From Betaproteobacteria bacterium (lineage in GTDB: Bacteria; Pseudomonadota; Gammaproteobacteria; Burkholderiales; SG8-41), in the NCBI GenBank assembly GCA_028292435.1, contig JAQGMI010000168.1, positions 1 through 37,020 of the forward strand: a stretch of 37,020 bases of DNA. The letters are read 5' to 3'. Shown here piece after piece: positions 7,395 to 15,980 of this stretch. Each line of letters begins with the position of its first letter. Position 1 is the stretch's first letter. The position numbers were made by a program, and so were the translations under genes. The notes beneath the pieces are model-generated. The model was not told the origin of the DNA. It was given only the letters and a program-made list of their open reading frames with translations, and ran no database searches.

Positions 7395-8075
7395 ATGAAC
7401 CCGATGACGCACTTGTTGCTCGCCTCGCTGGCATTCCTCGCGACGCATTACGTATCGAGCACGGGGCTACGCGACGTGCTCGTCGGCGTGCTCGGCAAAG
7501 CCTACCTCGCGGCATACACGCTGATTGCGTTCATCACCCTGGGCTGGATGATCTGGGCGTTTTATCACGCGCCCTTCATCAACCTCTGGTACCTGGTGGC
7601 ATTGCGGGTCGTGCCGCTCGTGTTGATGCCGGTCGCAATGCTGTTTTTTGTTTGCGGCCTGACTACACCGAACCCGACGCTTGTCGGCAAATCGCACCTG
7701 CTCGAATCAGCAGCCCCGGTTCAGGGCATTATGCGCATCACGCGCCACCCGCTGATGTGGAGTTTTGCCTTGTGGGCGGTCGGTCATATTGCGGCGCGCG
7801 GCGATGCGGCCGCGCTCGTCTTCTTTGGCACCTTTGCGGTTCTCGCGTTGTCCGGCACCTGGCTCATCGACCGGCGCAAGGCGGCGACCCGCGGTGAAAG
7901 CTGGCAAAAATTCGCGGCCGTCACATCCAATGTGCCGTTCGCGGCGATTTTAAGCGGCCGCAATCAATTAAGGCTGACGGAAATCGGCTTGTGGAAGATC
8001 CTGCTCAGCATCATCGGATATTGCGCGCTGCTGGTGTTTCATCACGCGCTGTTTGGTGCTTCCGCGACGATGTAA
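7395..8075 (+). CDS. NnrU family membrane protein
   Basis: A 226-residue integral membrane protein with about six hydrophobic segments. The segments LVGKSHLLESAAPVQGIMRITRHPLMWSFALWA are characteristic of the NnrU family, relatives of isoprenylcysteine methyltransferase-like membrane proteins first described next to denitrification genes. The actual biochemical role is not established. ATG 7395 gives the natural MNPMTHLLLASLAFL start; GTG 7368 is an alternative. No nitrite or nitric oxide reductase gene is present in the window, so a denitrification link is not supported here. Confidence 0.85.
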   Translation: MNPMTHLLLASLAFLATHYVSSTGLRDVLVGVLGKAYLAAYTLIAFITLGWMIWAFYHAPFINLWYLVALRVVPLVLMPVAMLFFVCGLTTPNPTLVGKSHLLESAAPVQGIMRITRHPLMWSFALWAVGHIAARGDAAALVFFGTFAVLALSGTWLIDRRKAATRGESWQKFAAVTSNVPFAAILSGRNQLRLTEIGLWKILLSIIGYCALLVFHHALFGASATM

Positions 8076-8110
8076 GAGCCGGTCCCGCCGCTCGCCTTAA
8101 AATAACCAAT

Positions 8111-8758
8111 ATGTCCAAACCGAAAATAAACATTGCCGGGCTGCGCGAGGAGTACATGCGCGAATCGCTCGACGAGCAAGACGTCGCGCGCGATCCGATC
8201 GCTCAATTCAACCGCTGGTTCGACGAGGCAGTTGCCGCCAATATGCCGATGGTCAACTCGATGTCGCTCGCGACGGTCGGCGCCGATGGCGGGCCGTCGG
8301 CGCGCATCGTTCTTTTGAAAGGTGTCGATGCGCGCGGTTTCGTGTTTTATACGAATTACGCATCGCGCAAAGGCGCCGACCTTGCCGCCCATCCGGTCGC
8401 GGCGCTGCTGTTTCACTGGGTCGAACTCGAGCGCGAAGTGCGCATCGAAGGCCGTGTCGAAAAAGTGACTGCCGCCGAATCCGATGATTACTTCGCAAGC
8501 CGCCCGCTCGGCAGCCGGCACGCTGCGATTGCATCGCCGCAGAGCGAAGTCGTGACGAATCGCGCGGCGCTTGAAGCCTTGTTCGCCGACGCCGAAAAAA
8601 GTCAGGGCCCGACGCCAAAACGGCCGCCGCATTGGGGCGGTTACCGGGTTTTGCCCACCGCGCTCGAGTTCTGGCAGGGGCGTCCCAACCGCTTGCACGA
8701 CCGCGTGTTGTATTCGCGCGTCGGCGATGCCTGGAAAATCGAGCGGCTTGCGCCATAA
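8111..8758 (+). CDS. pdxH: Pyridoxamine 5'-phosphate oxidase
   Basis: A 215-residue FMN enzyme that oxidises pyridoxine or pyridoxamine 5'-phosphate to pyridoxal 5'-phosphate, the last step of vitamin B6 synthesis and salvage. Family marks in order are LREEYMRESLDEQDVARDPIAQF at the N-terminus, ARIVLLKG and FVFYTNYASRKG in the FMN site, and the C-terminal ALEFWQGRPNRLHDR with the terminal RLAP. The length is as expected. ATG 8111 is chosen over an upstream in-frame start inside the NnrU gene because the protein then begins with the usual short leader MSKPKINIAGLREEY. Confidence 0.95.
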   Translation: MSKPKINIAGLREEYMRESLDEQDVARDPIAQFNRWFDEAVAANMPMVNSMSLATVGADGGPSARIVLLKGVDARGFVFYTNYASRKGADLAAHPVAALLFHWVELEREVRIEGRVEKVTAAESDDYFASRPLGSRHAAIASPQSEVVTNRAALEALFADAEKSQGPTPKRPPHWGGYRVLPTALEFWQGRPNRLHDRVLYSRVGDAWKIERLAP

Positions 8759-8792
8759 TCAGGTTATGCGGCAAACCTTTGGGAGATCGGCG

Positions 8793-9758
8793 ATGAAAAC
8801 CTTCTCAGCACTGGCGGGAGGCGTCCTGCTGGCGTGCATTGCGAGTGTCGCGCTGGGCGAATATCCCGAGCGCCCGATCCGGCTGATCGTGCCGTCGCAG
8901 GCGGGCGGCTCACCCGACGTCGTGATGCGTATTCTGGCCATCGAGCTCTCGAAACAAATGGGCCAGCAGGTCGTCGTCGACAACCGCCCCGGCGGCGCGT
9001 ACACCATCGGCACTGAAATGATCGTGCGCGCCAATCCCGACGGTTACACGATCGGTTACGGCAACGTGGTGTCGCTCGCCATCAACAAATCGCTGCTGCC
9101 GAAGCAGCCCTATGACCCCGACCGCGACCTGCAGCTCGTCGCGCAAACACTCTCGACCTACAACCTGCTCGCGGTCTACAACGGCCTGCCGGTCAAATCG
9201 GTAAAAGAACTGATCGACTACGCGAAGCAGAACCCGGGCAAGCTCCTGAATGCGTCGGGGGGCAATGGCACGACGGGGCATCTCGGCGGCGAGCTTTTCA
9301 AGATAATGACCGGCACGCAGATCGTGCACGTGCCGTACAAGGGCAGCCCGGACGGCATTCGCGACCTGATCGCGGGACAGGTGCAATTGATGTTCGATAA
9401 CCTGACGTCGATTTCTCCGCATGCGAAAGCGGGTCGGGTGCGCAGCATTGGCGTTTCGAGCCTCAAGCGCTCGCCGGTCTTGCCGGACGTTCCGACCATC
9501 GCGGAATCCGGCGTGCCGGGTTATGAAACAAATGCATGGGGCGGCGTAGTGACGCCGCTCGGAGTGCCGAAGCCCGTGCTGGCGAAACTCAATGCCGAGA
9601 TCAATAAAGCGCTGCGGTCGGCGACGCTGAAAGAACGCTACGCGGCGATCGAAGCCGAGCCGATAGGCGGTACGCCCGAGGAATGGGCCGAATACGTCAA
9701 AAAAGAAAGCGCGAAATGGACGAACGTCGTCAGGAAGTCCGGCGCAAAACTGGATTGA
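8793..9758 (+). CDS. Bug/TctC-family periplasmic solute-binding protein
   Basis: A 321-residue tripartite-tricarboxylate-type receptor of the Bug family, which is greatly expanded in Burkholderiales. A signal peptide (MKTFSALAGGVLLACIASVALG) is followed by the mature start EYPERPIRLIVPSQAGGSPD, then the family motifs VVDNRPGG, GTTGHLGGELFK and PYKGS. It captures an organic acid in the periplasm for a TctAB-type permease, but no permease gene is adjacent, which is common for Bug proteins. ATG 8793 is preceded by GGGAG, and ATG 8766 is an in-frame alternative. The D-aminoacylase follows 92 bases downstream and could share its function, for example uptake of N-acyl amino acids. Confidence 0.92.
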   Translation: MKTFSALAGGVLLACIASVALGEYPERPIRLIVPSQAGGSPDVVMRILAIELSKQMGQQVVVDNRPGGAYTIGTEMIVRANPDGYTIGYGNVVSLAINKSLLPKQPYDPDRDLQLVAQTLSTYNLLAVYNGLPVKSVKELIDYAKQNPGKLLNASGGNGTTGHLGGELFKIMTGTQIVHVPYKGSPDGIRDLIAGQVQLMFDNLTSISPHAKAGRVRSIGVSSLKRSPVLPDVPTIAESGVPGYETNAWGGVVTPLGVPKPVLAKLNAEINKALRSATLKERYAAIEAEPIGGTPEEWAEYVKKESAKWTNVVRKSGAKLD

Positions 9759-9765
9759 AAGGCAA

Positions 9766-9844
9766 TGGACAAGGGATAATTGACGATCGGCAACGGTAAA
9801 GCGCTCCTGCAGTTCGTTGTCAATTTTTAATTTTCAATTGTCCA
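9766..9844. repeat. AT-rich nested inverted repeat between two genes
   Basis: TGGACAA (9766-9772) pairs with TTGTCCA (9838-9844) and ATTGAC (9779-9784) with GTCAAT (9819-9824). The repeat fills nearly all of the 92-base gap between the Bug gene and the D-aminoacylase gene and is far richer in A and T than its surroundings. It may be a transcript structure or a remnant of a simple repeat of the TTGTCAATT kind. Confidence 0.45.
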
Positions 9845-9850
9845 CTCCAG

Positions 9851-11302
9851 ATGACTACCACTGAACACTACGACCTGATTGTTCGCAACGCAACGATCAT
9901 CGATGGCACCCGTGCGCCGCGGTTCCACGGCGAAATCGGCGTGCGCGGCGACAAAATTGTGACGATCGGCGCGCTGGATGGCGCGCGCGCCGACATCGAG
10001 ATCGACGGCTCCGGTTTGATTGCAGCGCCCGGTTTCATCGACGCCCATACGCACGACGACCGCATGCTGCTCTCCAATCCGGACATGACGCCCAAAGTGA
10101 GCCAGGGCGTCACGACCGTCGTCGCCGGCAACTGCGGCATCAGCCTTGCGCATTCGCCGGCGAATGGCGCCTCGACGCCGCCGCTCGATTTGCTCGACGG
10201 CAGCGGCGACTGGTTCAGGTTTCCGACTTTCCGCGCCTACCGCGAAGAACTCGCCGCACGACCCGCCGCGATCAATGCGACCTGCCTCGTCGGCCATACA
10301 ACTTTTCGCGTCGCGGCGATGGACCGGCTCGACCGCGCGGCGACGACGGCCGAAATCGCGAAAATGCGCGCCATGGCGCACGAATCGCTGGCGTCAGGCG
10401 CAATCGGCGTTTCGACCGGAACCGCGTATCCGCCGGCTGCGTGTGCGCCCACTGACGAAATCATCGAGATCTGCCGCCCGCTGTCGGAATTCGACGGGCT
10501 GTACGTAACGCATATGCGTAATGAAGACGACCACGTGACCGAGTCGATCGAAGAAACCTGCCTGATCGGCCGCACGCTCAAAGTGCCGGTCGTCATCTCG
10601 CACCATAAAACCGTCGGCCTCAAGAACCATGGCCGCTCCGTCGAGACGCTGAAGCTGATTGCGCAGCGCATGCACGAGCAGCCGCTCGGACTCGACTGCT
10701 ACCCGTACATCGCGTCGTCTACCGTGTTGCGCTATGACCGGCTCGAGCAGTCGTCGCGCATCATCGTAACGTGGTCGAAACCGCATCCCGAATTTGCCGG
10801 CGTCGATCTGGACGAAGTCGCGCGGCGGCTCAACCTGACCCAGGCCGAAGCAGTCGAAAAAATCAAACCCGCCGGCGCGATTTATTTCATGCTCGACGAG
10901 AAAGACGTGCAGCGCATTCTCAGTTTCGAGGAAACGATGATCGGCTCGGATGGCTTGCCGCACGATACCAAACCGCATCCGCGGCTGTGGGGCACTTTTC
11001 CGCGCGTGCTCGGCCATTACTCGCGCGAGCTCAAGCTTTTCCCCCTCGAAACCGCCGTCTATAAGATGACAGGGCTGACGGCCGGCAAATTCGGACTCAA
11101 AGGGCGTGGTGTCTTGAGGGCTGGCGCACATGCTGACATCACGCTGTTTGACGCCGACACCGTGATCGACGCTGCGGACTTTCAACATTCGACGCGTCCC
11201 GCGCGCGGCATCGTTAACGTCATCGTGAATGGAAGCGTGGTCTGGCGTGACGGCAAGCCGACCAATGCCAGGCCCGGCCGCGTGCTGTTGCGAAACGCCT
11301 GA
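9851..11302 (+). CDS. N-acyl-D-amino-acid deacylase (D-aminoacylase)
   Basis: A 483-residue amidohydrolase-superfamily enzyme that cleaves N-acyl-D-amino acids or related amides. It shows the beta-sandwich N-terminus YDLIVRNATIIDGT, the metal motif HTHDD with His66 and His68, the bridging Cys95 in GNCGIS, His221 in THMRNED, His251 in ISHHK and the catalytic Asp367 in MIGSDGLPHD. These match the positions of the D-aminoacylase zinc ligands almost one for one. The C-terminal segment GVLRAGAHADITLFD returns to the sandwich domain. Related enzymes include D-glutamate deacylase and dihydropyrimidinase-like proteins, so the exact acyl and amino acid preference is open. It follows a Bug receptor on the same strand. 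Confidence 0.88.
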   Translation: MTTTEHYDLIVRNATIIDGTRAPRFHGEIGVRGDKIVTIGALDGARADIEIDGSGLIAAPGFIDAHTHDDRMLLSNPDMTPKVSQGVTTVVAGNCGISLAHSPANGASTPPLDLLDGSGDWFRFPTFRAYREELAARPAAINATCLVGHTTFRVAAMDRLDRAATTAEIAKMRAMAHESLASGAIGVSTGTAYPPAACAPTDEIIEICRPLSEFDGLYVTHMRNEDDHVTESIEETCLIGRTLKVPVVISHHKTVGLKNHGRSVETLKLIAQRMHEQPLGLDCYPYIASSTVLRYDRLEQSSRIIVTWSKPHPEFAGVDLDEVARRLNLTQAEAVEKIKPAGAIYFMLDEKDVQRILSFEETMIGSDGLPHDTKPHPRLWGTFPRVLGHYSRELKLFPLETAVYKMTGLTAGKFGLKGRGVLRAGAHADITLFDADTVIDAADFQHSTRPARGIVNVIVNGSVVWRDGKPTNARPGRVLLRNA

Positions 11303-11617
11303 CAGTTATTGCCCTGACACGGTGCTTTTCGCGGCATTTCTGTCGTTGCGCGCCGACACTTAAATTTGTTTGTTTACAGCGGACTAATTCAACGCGATCA
11401 AGTAGCGTCGTGCCTTAACGACAAAACCGCAGTTGCCGCGTTTTCCGAAAGTGTGTGAGCGCAAACGTAACGTACTGTTTCGTAGCGAAAACTCTTACGC
11501 CGCGCGGCGTTTGCGCTTACAGGCATGCAAGTTGCAATCGCAGAGCCAGTTAATGATGGCGCGTGGAATTCTCCATCGCCATGATTTGAAATCATCAATC
11601 TCCAGTGGAGGGCAATA
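11303..11617 (+). promoter_or_regulatory. Structured leader region before bactofilin
   Basis: This 315-base stretch has no convincing gene. Its main feature is an inverted repeat with 13 of 14 matching positions: TGTGAGCGCAAACG at 11454-11467 and CGTTTGCGCTTACA at 11508-11521. The 40-base interval holds a small hairpin (GTTTCG against CGAAAAC) and ends in the GC palindrome CGCCGCGCGGCG, which overlaps the right arm. It may form a 5' untranslated structure, hold a small RNA or serve as an operator. The ribosome site GGAGGG lies at about 11607-11612, just before ATG 11618. Confidence 0.45.
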
Positions 11618-12190
11618 ATGCTTCAACGAGACACATTTTTTGGCCGCAACCCGCAAAAAACGCCTGACGTTCCCAATACGGCCGCTGCTGCAGTGACCAA
11701 TGCATCGCCGAGCGCGCGACCGGCCGCCGCTTCGAACGCACCATCGCCAGAAGAAACGCGCCGGCTGGCCGCCAAGCCGCCGTCGGCCAAACCGGGCGAG
11801 TCGCAAGGCAGCCAGTTGATCGTCGGTCCCAACATTAAATTAAAGGGCGTTGAAATTACCGACTGCGATACGCTGGTCGTCGAAGGCCATGTTGAAGCAA
11901 CCATGGACAGCCGCATGATCCAGATCGCGCAGCACGGCACGTTCTCCGGCACCGCCGGCATCGACATCGCCGAAATTCACGGCGGTTTCTCCGGCGAGTT
12001 GACGGTGCGCAAATGCCTGACCATCCACGCCACCGGCCAGGTCACGGGCAAAATCCGTTACGGCAAGCTGGTGATCGAGGAAGGCGGCGAACTCGCCGGC
12101 GATATCAAGAAACTTGGCGACGACGAGAAAGGCTTGCGTATCCAGCACGTTTCTTCAGGGGGTAGAACGGCGCTGTCGCAGGGCAGCTAG
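11618..12190 (+). CDS. Bactofilin family cytoskeletal protein
   Basis: A 190-residue bactofilin (DUF583). The middle of the protein, about residues 68-160, forms the right-handed beta-helix repeats typical of the family: LIVGPNIKLKGVEI, LVVEGHVEAT, IQIAQHGTFSGTAGIDIAEIHGGFSGELTV and LTIHATGQVTGKIRYGKLVIEEGGELAGDI. It is flanked by a disordered Ala/Pro-rich N-terminal tail (about 1-65) and a short polar C-terminal tail. Bactofilins polymerise without nucleotide and scaffold cell-wall or polarity proteins at the membrane. No M23 peptidase partner is adjacent. The gene stands alone between a long structured leader and a strong terminator, so it is probably monocistronic. Confidence 0.93.
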   Translation: MLQRDTFFGRNPQKTPDVPNTAAAAVTNASPSARPAAASNAPSPEETRRLAAKPPSAKPGESQGSQLIVGPNIKLKGVEITDCDTLVVEGHVEATMDSRMIQIAQHGTFSGTAGIDIAEIHGGFSGELTVRKCLTIHATGQVTGKIRYGKLVIEEGGELAGDIKKLGDDEKGLRIQHVSSGGRTALSQGS

Positions 12191-12212
12191 CCAGGCAGTA
12201 CGGTACGGTCAG

Positions 12213-12237
12213 AAGGGCCGCTCGCAGAGCGGCCCTT
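12213..12237. terminator. Intrinsic terminator, probably bidirectional
   Basis: An 11-base perfect stem, AAGGGCCGCTC (12213-12223) with GAGCGGCCCTT (12227-12237), has a 3-base loop. It sits between the bactofilin stop and the end of the convergent pit gene. The flanking T and A stretches are short on both sides, so it can serve both transcripts. Confidence 0.8.
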
Positions 12238-12244
12238 TCGATTT

Positions 12245-13237
12245 CTAGAAGTAGTGTTGCGCGAGCCACCACGCAACCGCCGCCACAAACGCCGAGCACG
12301 GGATGGTGAATATCCAGGCCCACACGATGTTGCCGGCCACCCCCCAGCGCACCGCAGACAGTTTCTGCACCGACCCGACACCGACGATAGAACCCGTGAT
12401 GGTGTGCGTAGTCGACACCGGCACGCCTAAGGCTGTCGCGATGAACAAAGTCGCGGCACCGCTCGCCGAAGCGCAAAACCCGCTTACGGGTTTTAACTTG
12501 GTGATGCGCATGCCCATCGTTTTCACGATTCGCCAGCCGCCAAACAGCGTGCCCAGCCCCATCACCGTCTGACAGGCGAGGACCACCCACAAGGGCAGCG
12601 GGTCATCCACGCCGGTGACGCTGGCGGCGATCAGCAACATCCAGATGATGCCCATGGTTTTTTGCGCATCATTGCTGCCGTGTCCCATGCTGTACAAAGC
12701 CGCCGACACGAACTGCATTTTGTTGAAAAAACGGTCGACCCGGCGCGGTGTGGAGCGGCGCCAGATCCACGACACGGCAATCATCAGCGATACGCTGAGC
12801 AAAAACCCGAACGCAGGCGACAGTACGATCGCCGCCGCCGTCTTCAGGAAACCGCTCGCCACCAGCGTGTGCACACCGCCTTTGGCGACGGCAGCGCCTG
12901 CGAGGCCGCCGATCAGGGCATGCGACGAGCTCGACGGTATGCCGTAGTACCAGGTGACGACGTTCCAGAAGATAGCGCCGGTCAGCGCCCCGAAGACGAC
13001 ATGATGGTCGACGATCAAAGGATCGATGATGCCTTTGCCGACGGTGCCGGCGACGTGCAGGCCGAAAAACAGGAACGCGACAAAATTGAAAAAGGCGGCC
13101 CACACGATTGCGTACTGCGGCCGCATGGCGCCGGTCGATACGATCGTCGCGATCGAATTCGCGGCGTCGTGAAAACCGTTCATGAAATCAAACAGGAGCG
13201 CTATCGCGATGAGCAGCACCAACACTTCAAAGCTCAT
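12245..13237 (-). CDS. pit: Inorganic phosphate transporter, Pit family
   Basis: A 330-residue low-affinity phosphate:cation symporter of the inner membrane. The two inverted family repeats each carry a signature: NGFHDAANSIAT near residues 20-32 and MGHGSNDAQKTMG near 190-202. There are about ten hydrophobic segments, with SSSSHALIGGL and STTHTITGSI as the paired helix motifs. The length matches short bacterial Pit proteins. It lies 40 bases after the DUF47 gene on the same strand, the common Pit/DUF47 operon order, which supports phosphate transport. I saw no Pho-box-like repeat upstream of the pair, consistent with constitutive low-affinity uptake. Confidence 0.93.
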   Translation of the reverse strand: MSFEVLVLLIAIALLFDFMNGFHDAANSIATIVSTGAMRPQYAIVWAAFFNFVAFLFFGLHVAGTVGKGIIDPLIVDHHVVFGALTGAIFWNVVTWYYGIPSSSSHALIGGLAGAAVAKGGVHTLVASGFLKTAAAIVLSPAFGFLLSVSLMIAVSWIWRRSTPRRVDRFFNKMQFVSAALYSMGHGSNDAQKTMGIIWMLLIAASVTGVDDPLPLWVVLACQTVMGLGTLFGGWRIVKTMGMRITKLKPVSGFCASASGAATLFIATALGVPVSTTHTITGSIVGVGSVQKLSAVRWGVAGNIVWAWIFTIPCSAFVAAVAWWLAQHYF

Positions 13238-13277
13238 ACCGGTCGTCTCGTCGTTGGCTTAGTACGGCCTGCCCCGC

Positions 13278-13904
13278 TCATGAGTTTTCGATCACGATGC
13301 CCTGAATAATGTTCGCGACGTCCTCGCAGCGGTCAGTCACCGTTTCCAGATGCTCGTAAACCGAACGCAGCTTGATCAGTTCGCGCACGTCAGGCTCATC
13401 GCGAAACAGCCGCGCAATCGCCCCGCGCATGACGTGATCGGCCTCCGACTCGAGCCGGTCGATGTCGTTGCAGATGACCATGATCTCGTTTGCGTTGTCC
13501 ATGCTCGACAGCAGGGAGACGGCTTGCTGAACTTTCTGACAGCACAGTACGCAGATATCGGCGAGCTTCTTAGCCTCTGGAGTCAGATCGCGCACGTCGT
13601 ACAGGAACATGAGCTGGGCCGAATCCTCGATCAAGTCGAGAACGTCGTCCATTTTGCTGATCAGCTGGTGGATGTCTTCCCGGTCGAGCGGCGTGATAAA
13701 CGTCTTGTGCAGGAGCTCAATCGTGGTGCGCGTAATCTTGTCGGCGCGCTTTTCGATCGATTCTATATTGTAGGTACGGCGCTCGAGGTCGTCGTGATTC
13801 GTCATCAACGCGGCCAGCTCCAGGCTGCCGAGCACGATTTGCTCCGCGTGCTCCTTGAACAAATCGAAGAACTTGCCCTGGCGCGGCATCAGGCGTCCAA
13901 ACAT
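13278..13904 (-). CDS. DUF47 (PhoU-like) Pit accessory protein
   Basis: A 208-residue all-helical protein of the DUF47 family (YkaA type), distant relatives of PhoU. It begins MFGRLMPRQGKFFDLFKEHAEQI, which is typical, and carries acidic metal-binding helices with ESIEKRADKITRTTIELLHKTFITPLDREDIHQLISKMDDVLD in the first half and DIDRLESEADHVMRGAIARLF in the second. These proteins are nearly always encoded next to Pit transporters and are thought to regulate them. Here it is the first gene of the pair. The start ATG at 13904 is backed by a GGAGG-like sequence just upstream. Confidence 0.92.
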   Translation of the reverse strand: MFGRLMPRQGKFFDLFKEHAEQIVLGSLELAALMTNHDDLERRTYNIESIEKRADKITRTTIELLHKTFITPLDREDIHQLISKMDDVLDLIEDSAQLMFLYDVRDLTPEAKKLADICVLCCQKVQQAVSLLSSMDNANEIMVICNDIDRLESEADHVMRGAIARLFRDEPDVRELIKLRSVYEHLETVTDRCEDVANIIQGIVIENS

Positions 13905-14051
13905 CTAATCCTCCGGAAAGTGGCGGGCGGACCGCGCGCGTGACGCACGAGCCGCCGATTGCGGATCGATAGTTTAGCCGGTTTGGCATAAGCGGCGCCA
14001 ATTTCGCGCAGGGTATACTCAACAATTCATCCAGCATATTTTTGGGAAACG

Positions 14052-14969
14052 TTGCCGCCTGCCCGCGTGACTGCCGCCGCCCCTAATCGCCGCTGGTTCG
14101 ACTCGATACTCGCCTGGTACTTCGTCGTTATCTGGGGCTCCGGCTTTCTCGCCTCAAAAATCGGCATGCTCTACGCGGCGCCGTTTACGTTTTTGACCGC
14201 GCGCTTCCTGTTCGGCATCGCATGCATGCTGCCGATCGTGGTGATCATGCGCTCGCGCTGGCCGACCTCACGCAGCGAATTCGGTCACGTCATCGTCGCC
14301 GGCCTTTTGATGCACGCAATCCATCTGGGCGGCAGCCATTACACGCAATACCTCGGCGTGTCCGCCGGCATAACCGCGGTGCTGCTGACCGTGCAGCCGC
14401 TGCTGACCGCGCTCGTCGCGTCGCGCTGGCTCGGCGAGCACTTGTCGCGGCGCCAGTGGCTCGGTATAGCGGTCGGTTTTTCCGGCGTCGTGCTCGTGGT
14501 GTGGCACAAGATCGACATCCGCGAAATGACGCTCGCAAGCCTCTGCGCGGTGCTCGTCGCGCTGCTCGCGGTTACCGCCGGCACGCTTTATCAACGCGTG
14601 TTCTGCCAGCACGTCGATCTGCGCACCGCGTCGCTGCTTCAGTTCGCGGCTTCCGCAATCGTACTGGCGCCGCTTGCGTGGCTGGTCGAAGGATTCCGGA
14701 TTACGTGGGCGTGGCCGATGTTCGGCGCGATCGTGTTTCTCGTGATCTGCGCGTCCATTCTTGCCGTCAGCGCGTTGCATACGCTGATGCGCCACGGCGA
14801 AGCGACGCGGGTGACGAGTCTTTTCTATCTGACGCCGGTGTTCGCAGTCGTGCTGGAATTCGCGCTGTTCGACGTCGTACCGAGCGCAGTGTCGATACTC
14901 GGCATCGTCATTACCTGTGCAGGCGTTGCGCTCGTCGCGTGGAAACGCGATCAGCCGGCGCCGGAATAG
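14052..14969 (+). CDS. EamA/DMT-family membrane transporter
   Basis: About 305 residues with ten predicted transmembrane helices arranged as two EamA repeats. The first repeat includes WYFVVIWGSGFLASKIG and GGSHYTQYLGVSAGITAVLLTVQPLLTAL; the second includes SASALHTLMRHGEATRVTSLFYLTPVFAVVLEF-like sequence. The family exports amino acids and other small metabolites; the substrate here is unknown. Translation may start at TTG 14052 or GTG 14067. A good -10 box, TATACT, lies at 14014-14019 without a clear -35. It is divergent from the DUF47-pit operon. Confidence 0.88.
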   Translation: MPPARVTAAAPNRRWFDSILAWYFVVIWGSGFLASKIGMLYAAPFTFLTARFLFGIACMLPIVVIMRSRWPTSRSEFGHVIVAGLLMHAIHLGGSHYTQYLGVSAGITAVLLTVQPLLTALVASRWLGEHLSRRQWLGIAVGFSGVVLVVWHKIDIREMTLASLCAVLVALLAVTAGTLYQRVFCQHVDLRTASLLQFAASAIVLAPLAWLVEGFRITWAWPMFGAIVFLVICASILAVSALHTLMRHGEATRVTSLFYLTPVFAVVLEFALFDVVPSAVSILGIVITCAGVALVAWKRDQPAPE

Positions 14970-14982
14970 CCCGGCGCGCGCG

Positions 14983-15807
14983 CTAACGCGGGCGATCGCC
15001 TGCGAGCGTAATCCGGTGCATTACGCGCCGAAAACCATGGTAGTCGTTAACCGGGTTGTGCTGCGCGCAGCGGTTGTCCCACAGCGCTATCGATCCCGCA
15101 CGCCAGTTGAAGCGGCAGGTGAATTCGGGTTTTGTCTGATGTTGAAACAGGAAATTGAGCAAGGGCGCGCTTTCCTGCTCACTCCATCCCTTGAAATGCG
15201 CGGTGTGCGCGACGTTGACATACAACGCCCTGCGGCCGGTCTCGGGATGCGTGCGCACGACCGGCTGCTCGGCCGTGTACTCACGCTTCGCATCGGCGCG
15301 GCCGTCGGTCTTCAGGCGGTCTTCGCGCGTTTTGCTCACGTCCGCTTTAGCTGAACTGCTGATCGCAACGAGACCATCGAGTGTCTGCCGCAATCCGTCC
15401 GATAGCGTTTCATAGGCGAGATACTGATTCGCGAACAAGGTATCGCCGCCGACCGGCGGCAATTCGCATGCAAAGAGCAGCGTGCCCATCGGCGGCTCGC
15501 TAAGATAAGTCGTATCGGAATGCCAGATGCCGCCGAAATTCGCACGCTCGTGCTCCAGCTTCACCACCGGCGTAATGCAGGGAAATCCCGGCAGTCCTTT
15601 GACGAACGGGTACTCAACCGGCGTGCCAAAGCACTCGGCCAGCGCCATGAATTGCGCCGACGTCAATGATTGCTCGCGAAAGAAAATGACGCAGTGTTCG
15701 AGCCAGGCGCGCCGGATCGCGTCGATCGTCGCCGGATCGAATTCGCGCGCAAGATCGACGCCGGACACTTCCGCGCCAAGTGCACCCGCAATTTTTTTGA
15801 TTTCCAT
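14983..15807 (-). CDS. TauD/TfdA-family dioxygenase, taurine-dioxygenase like
   Basis: A 274-residue Fe(II)/2-oxoglutarate dioxygenase. Ligands are His96 and Asp98 in GIWHSDTTY and His250 in LWDNRCAQHNPVND, with Arg261 or Arg265 in GFRRVMHRITL for 2-oxoglutarate. The pattern HSDTTYLSEPPMGTLLFACELPPVGGDTLFANQYLAYE is close to TauD, which releases sulfite from taurine, but no tauABC transport genes are nearby. It is convergent with the EamA gene, only 13 bases away. It is not obviously a recent duplicate of the dioxygenase at 1322: lengths and motif contexts differ. Confidence 0.88.
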   Translation of the reverse strand: MEIKKIAGALGAEVSGVDLAREFDPATIDAIRRAWLEHCVIFFREQSLTSAQFMALAECFGTPVEYPFVKGLPGFPCITPVVKLEHERANFGGIWHSDTTYLSEPPMGTLLFACELPPVGGDTLFANQYLAYETLSDGLRQTLDGLVAISSSAKADVSKTREDRLKTDGRADAKREYTAEQPVVRTHPETGRRALYVNVAHTAHFKGWSEQESAPLLNFLFQHQTKPEFTCRFNWRAGSIALWDNRCAQHNPVNDYHGFRRVMHRITLAGDRPR

Positions 15808-15980
15808 GCCTGCCTGCAGTTATGCGTCGATGACGCGCGCGGCGTTTGTAATCCGCATTCGATATTCCGGCCATGAGTATAGTCCGGGCAATCGAATGAG
15901 GTGAATGACGTGAATGTGATTTAAGGGCGCGCCGGCTATCGCGTAAAATTGGTGTTTTCCCGCGGCGCCATTTCACACCG

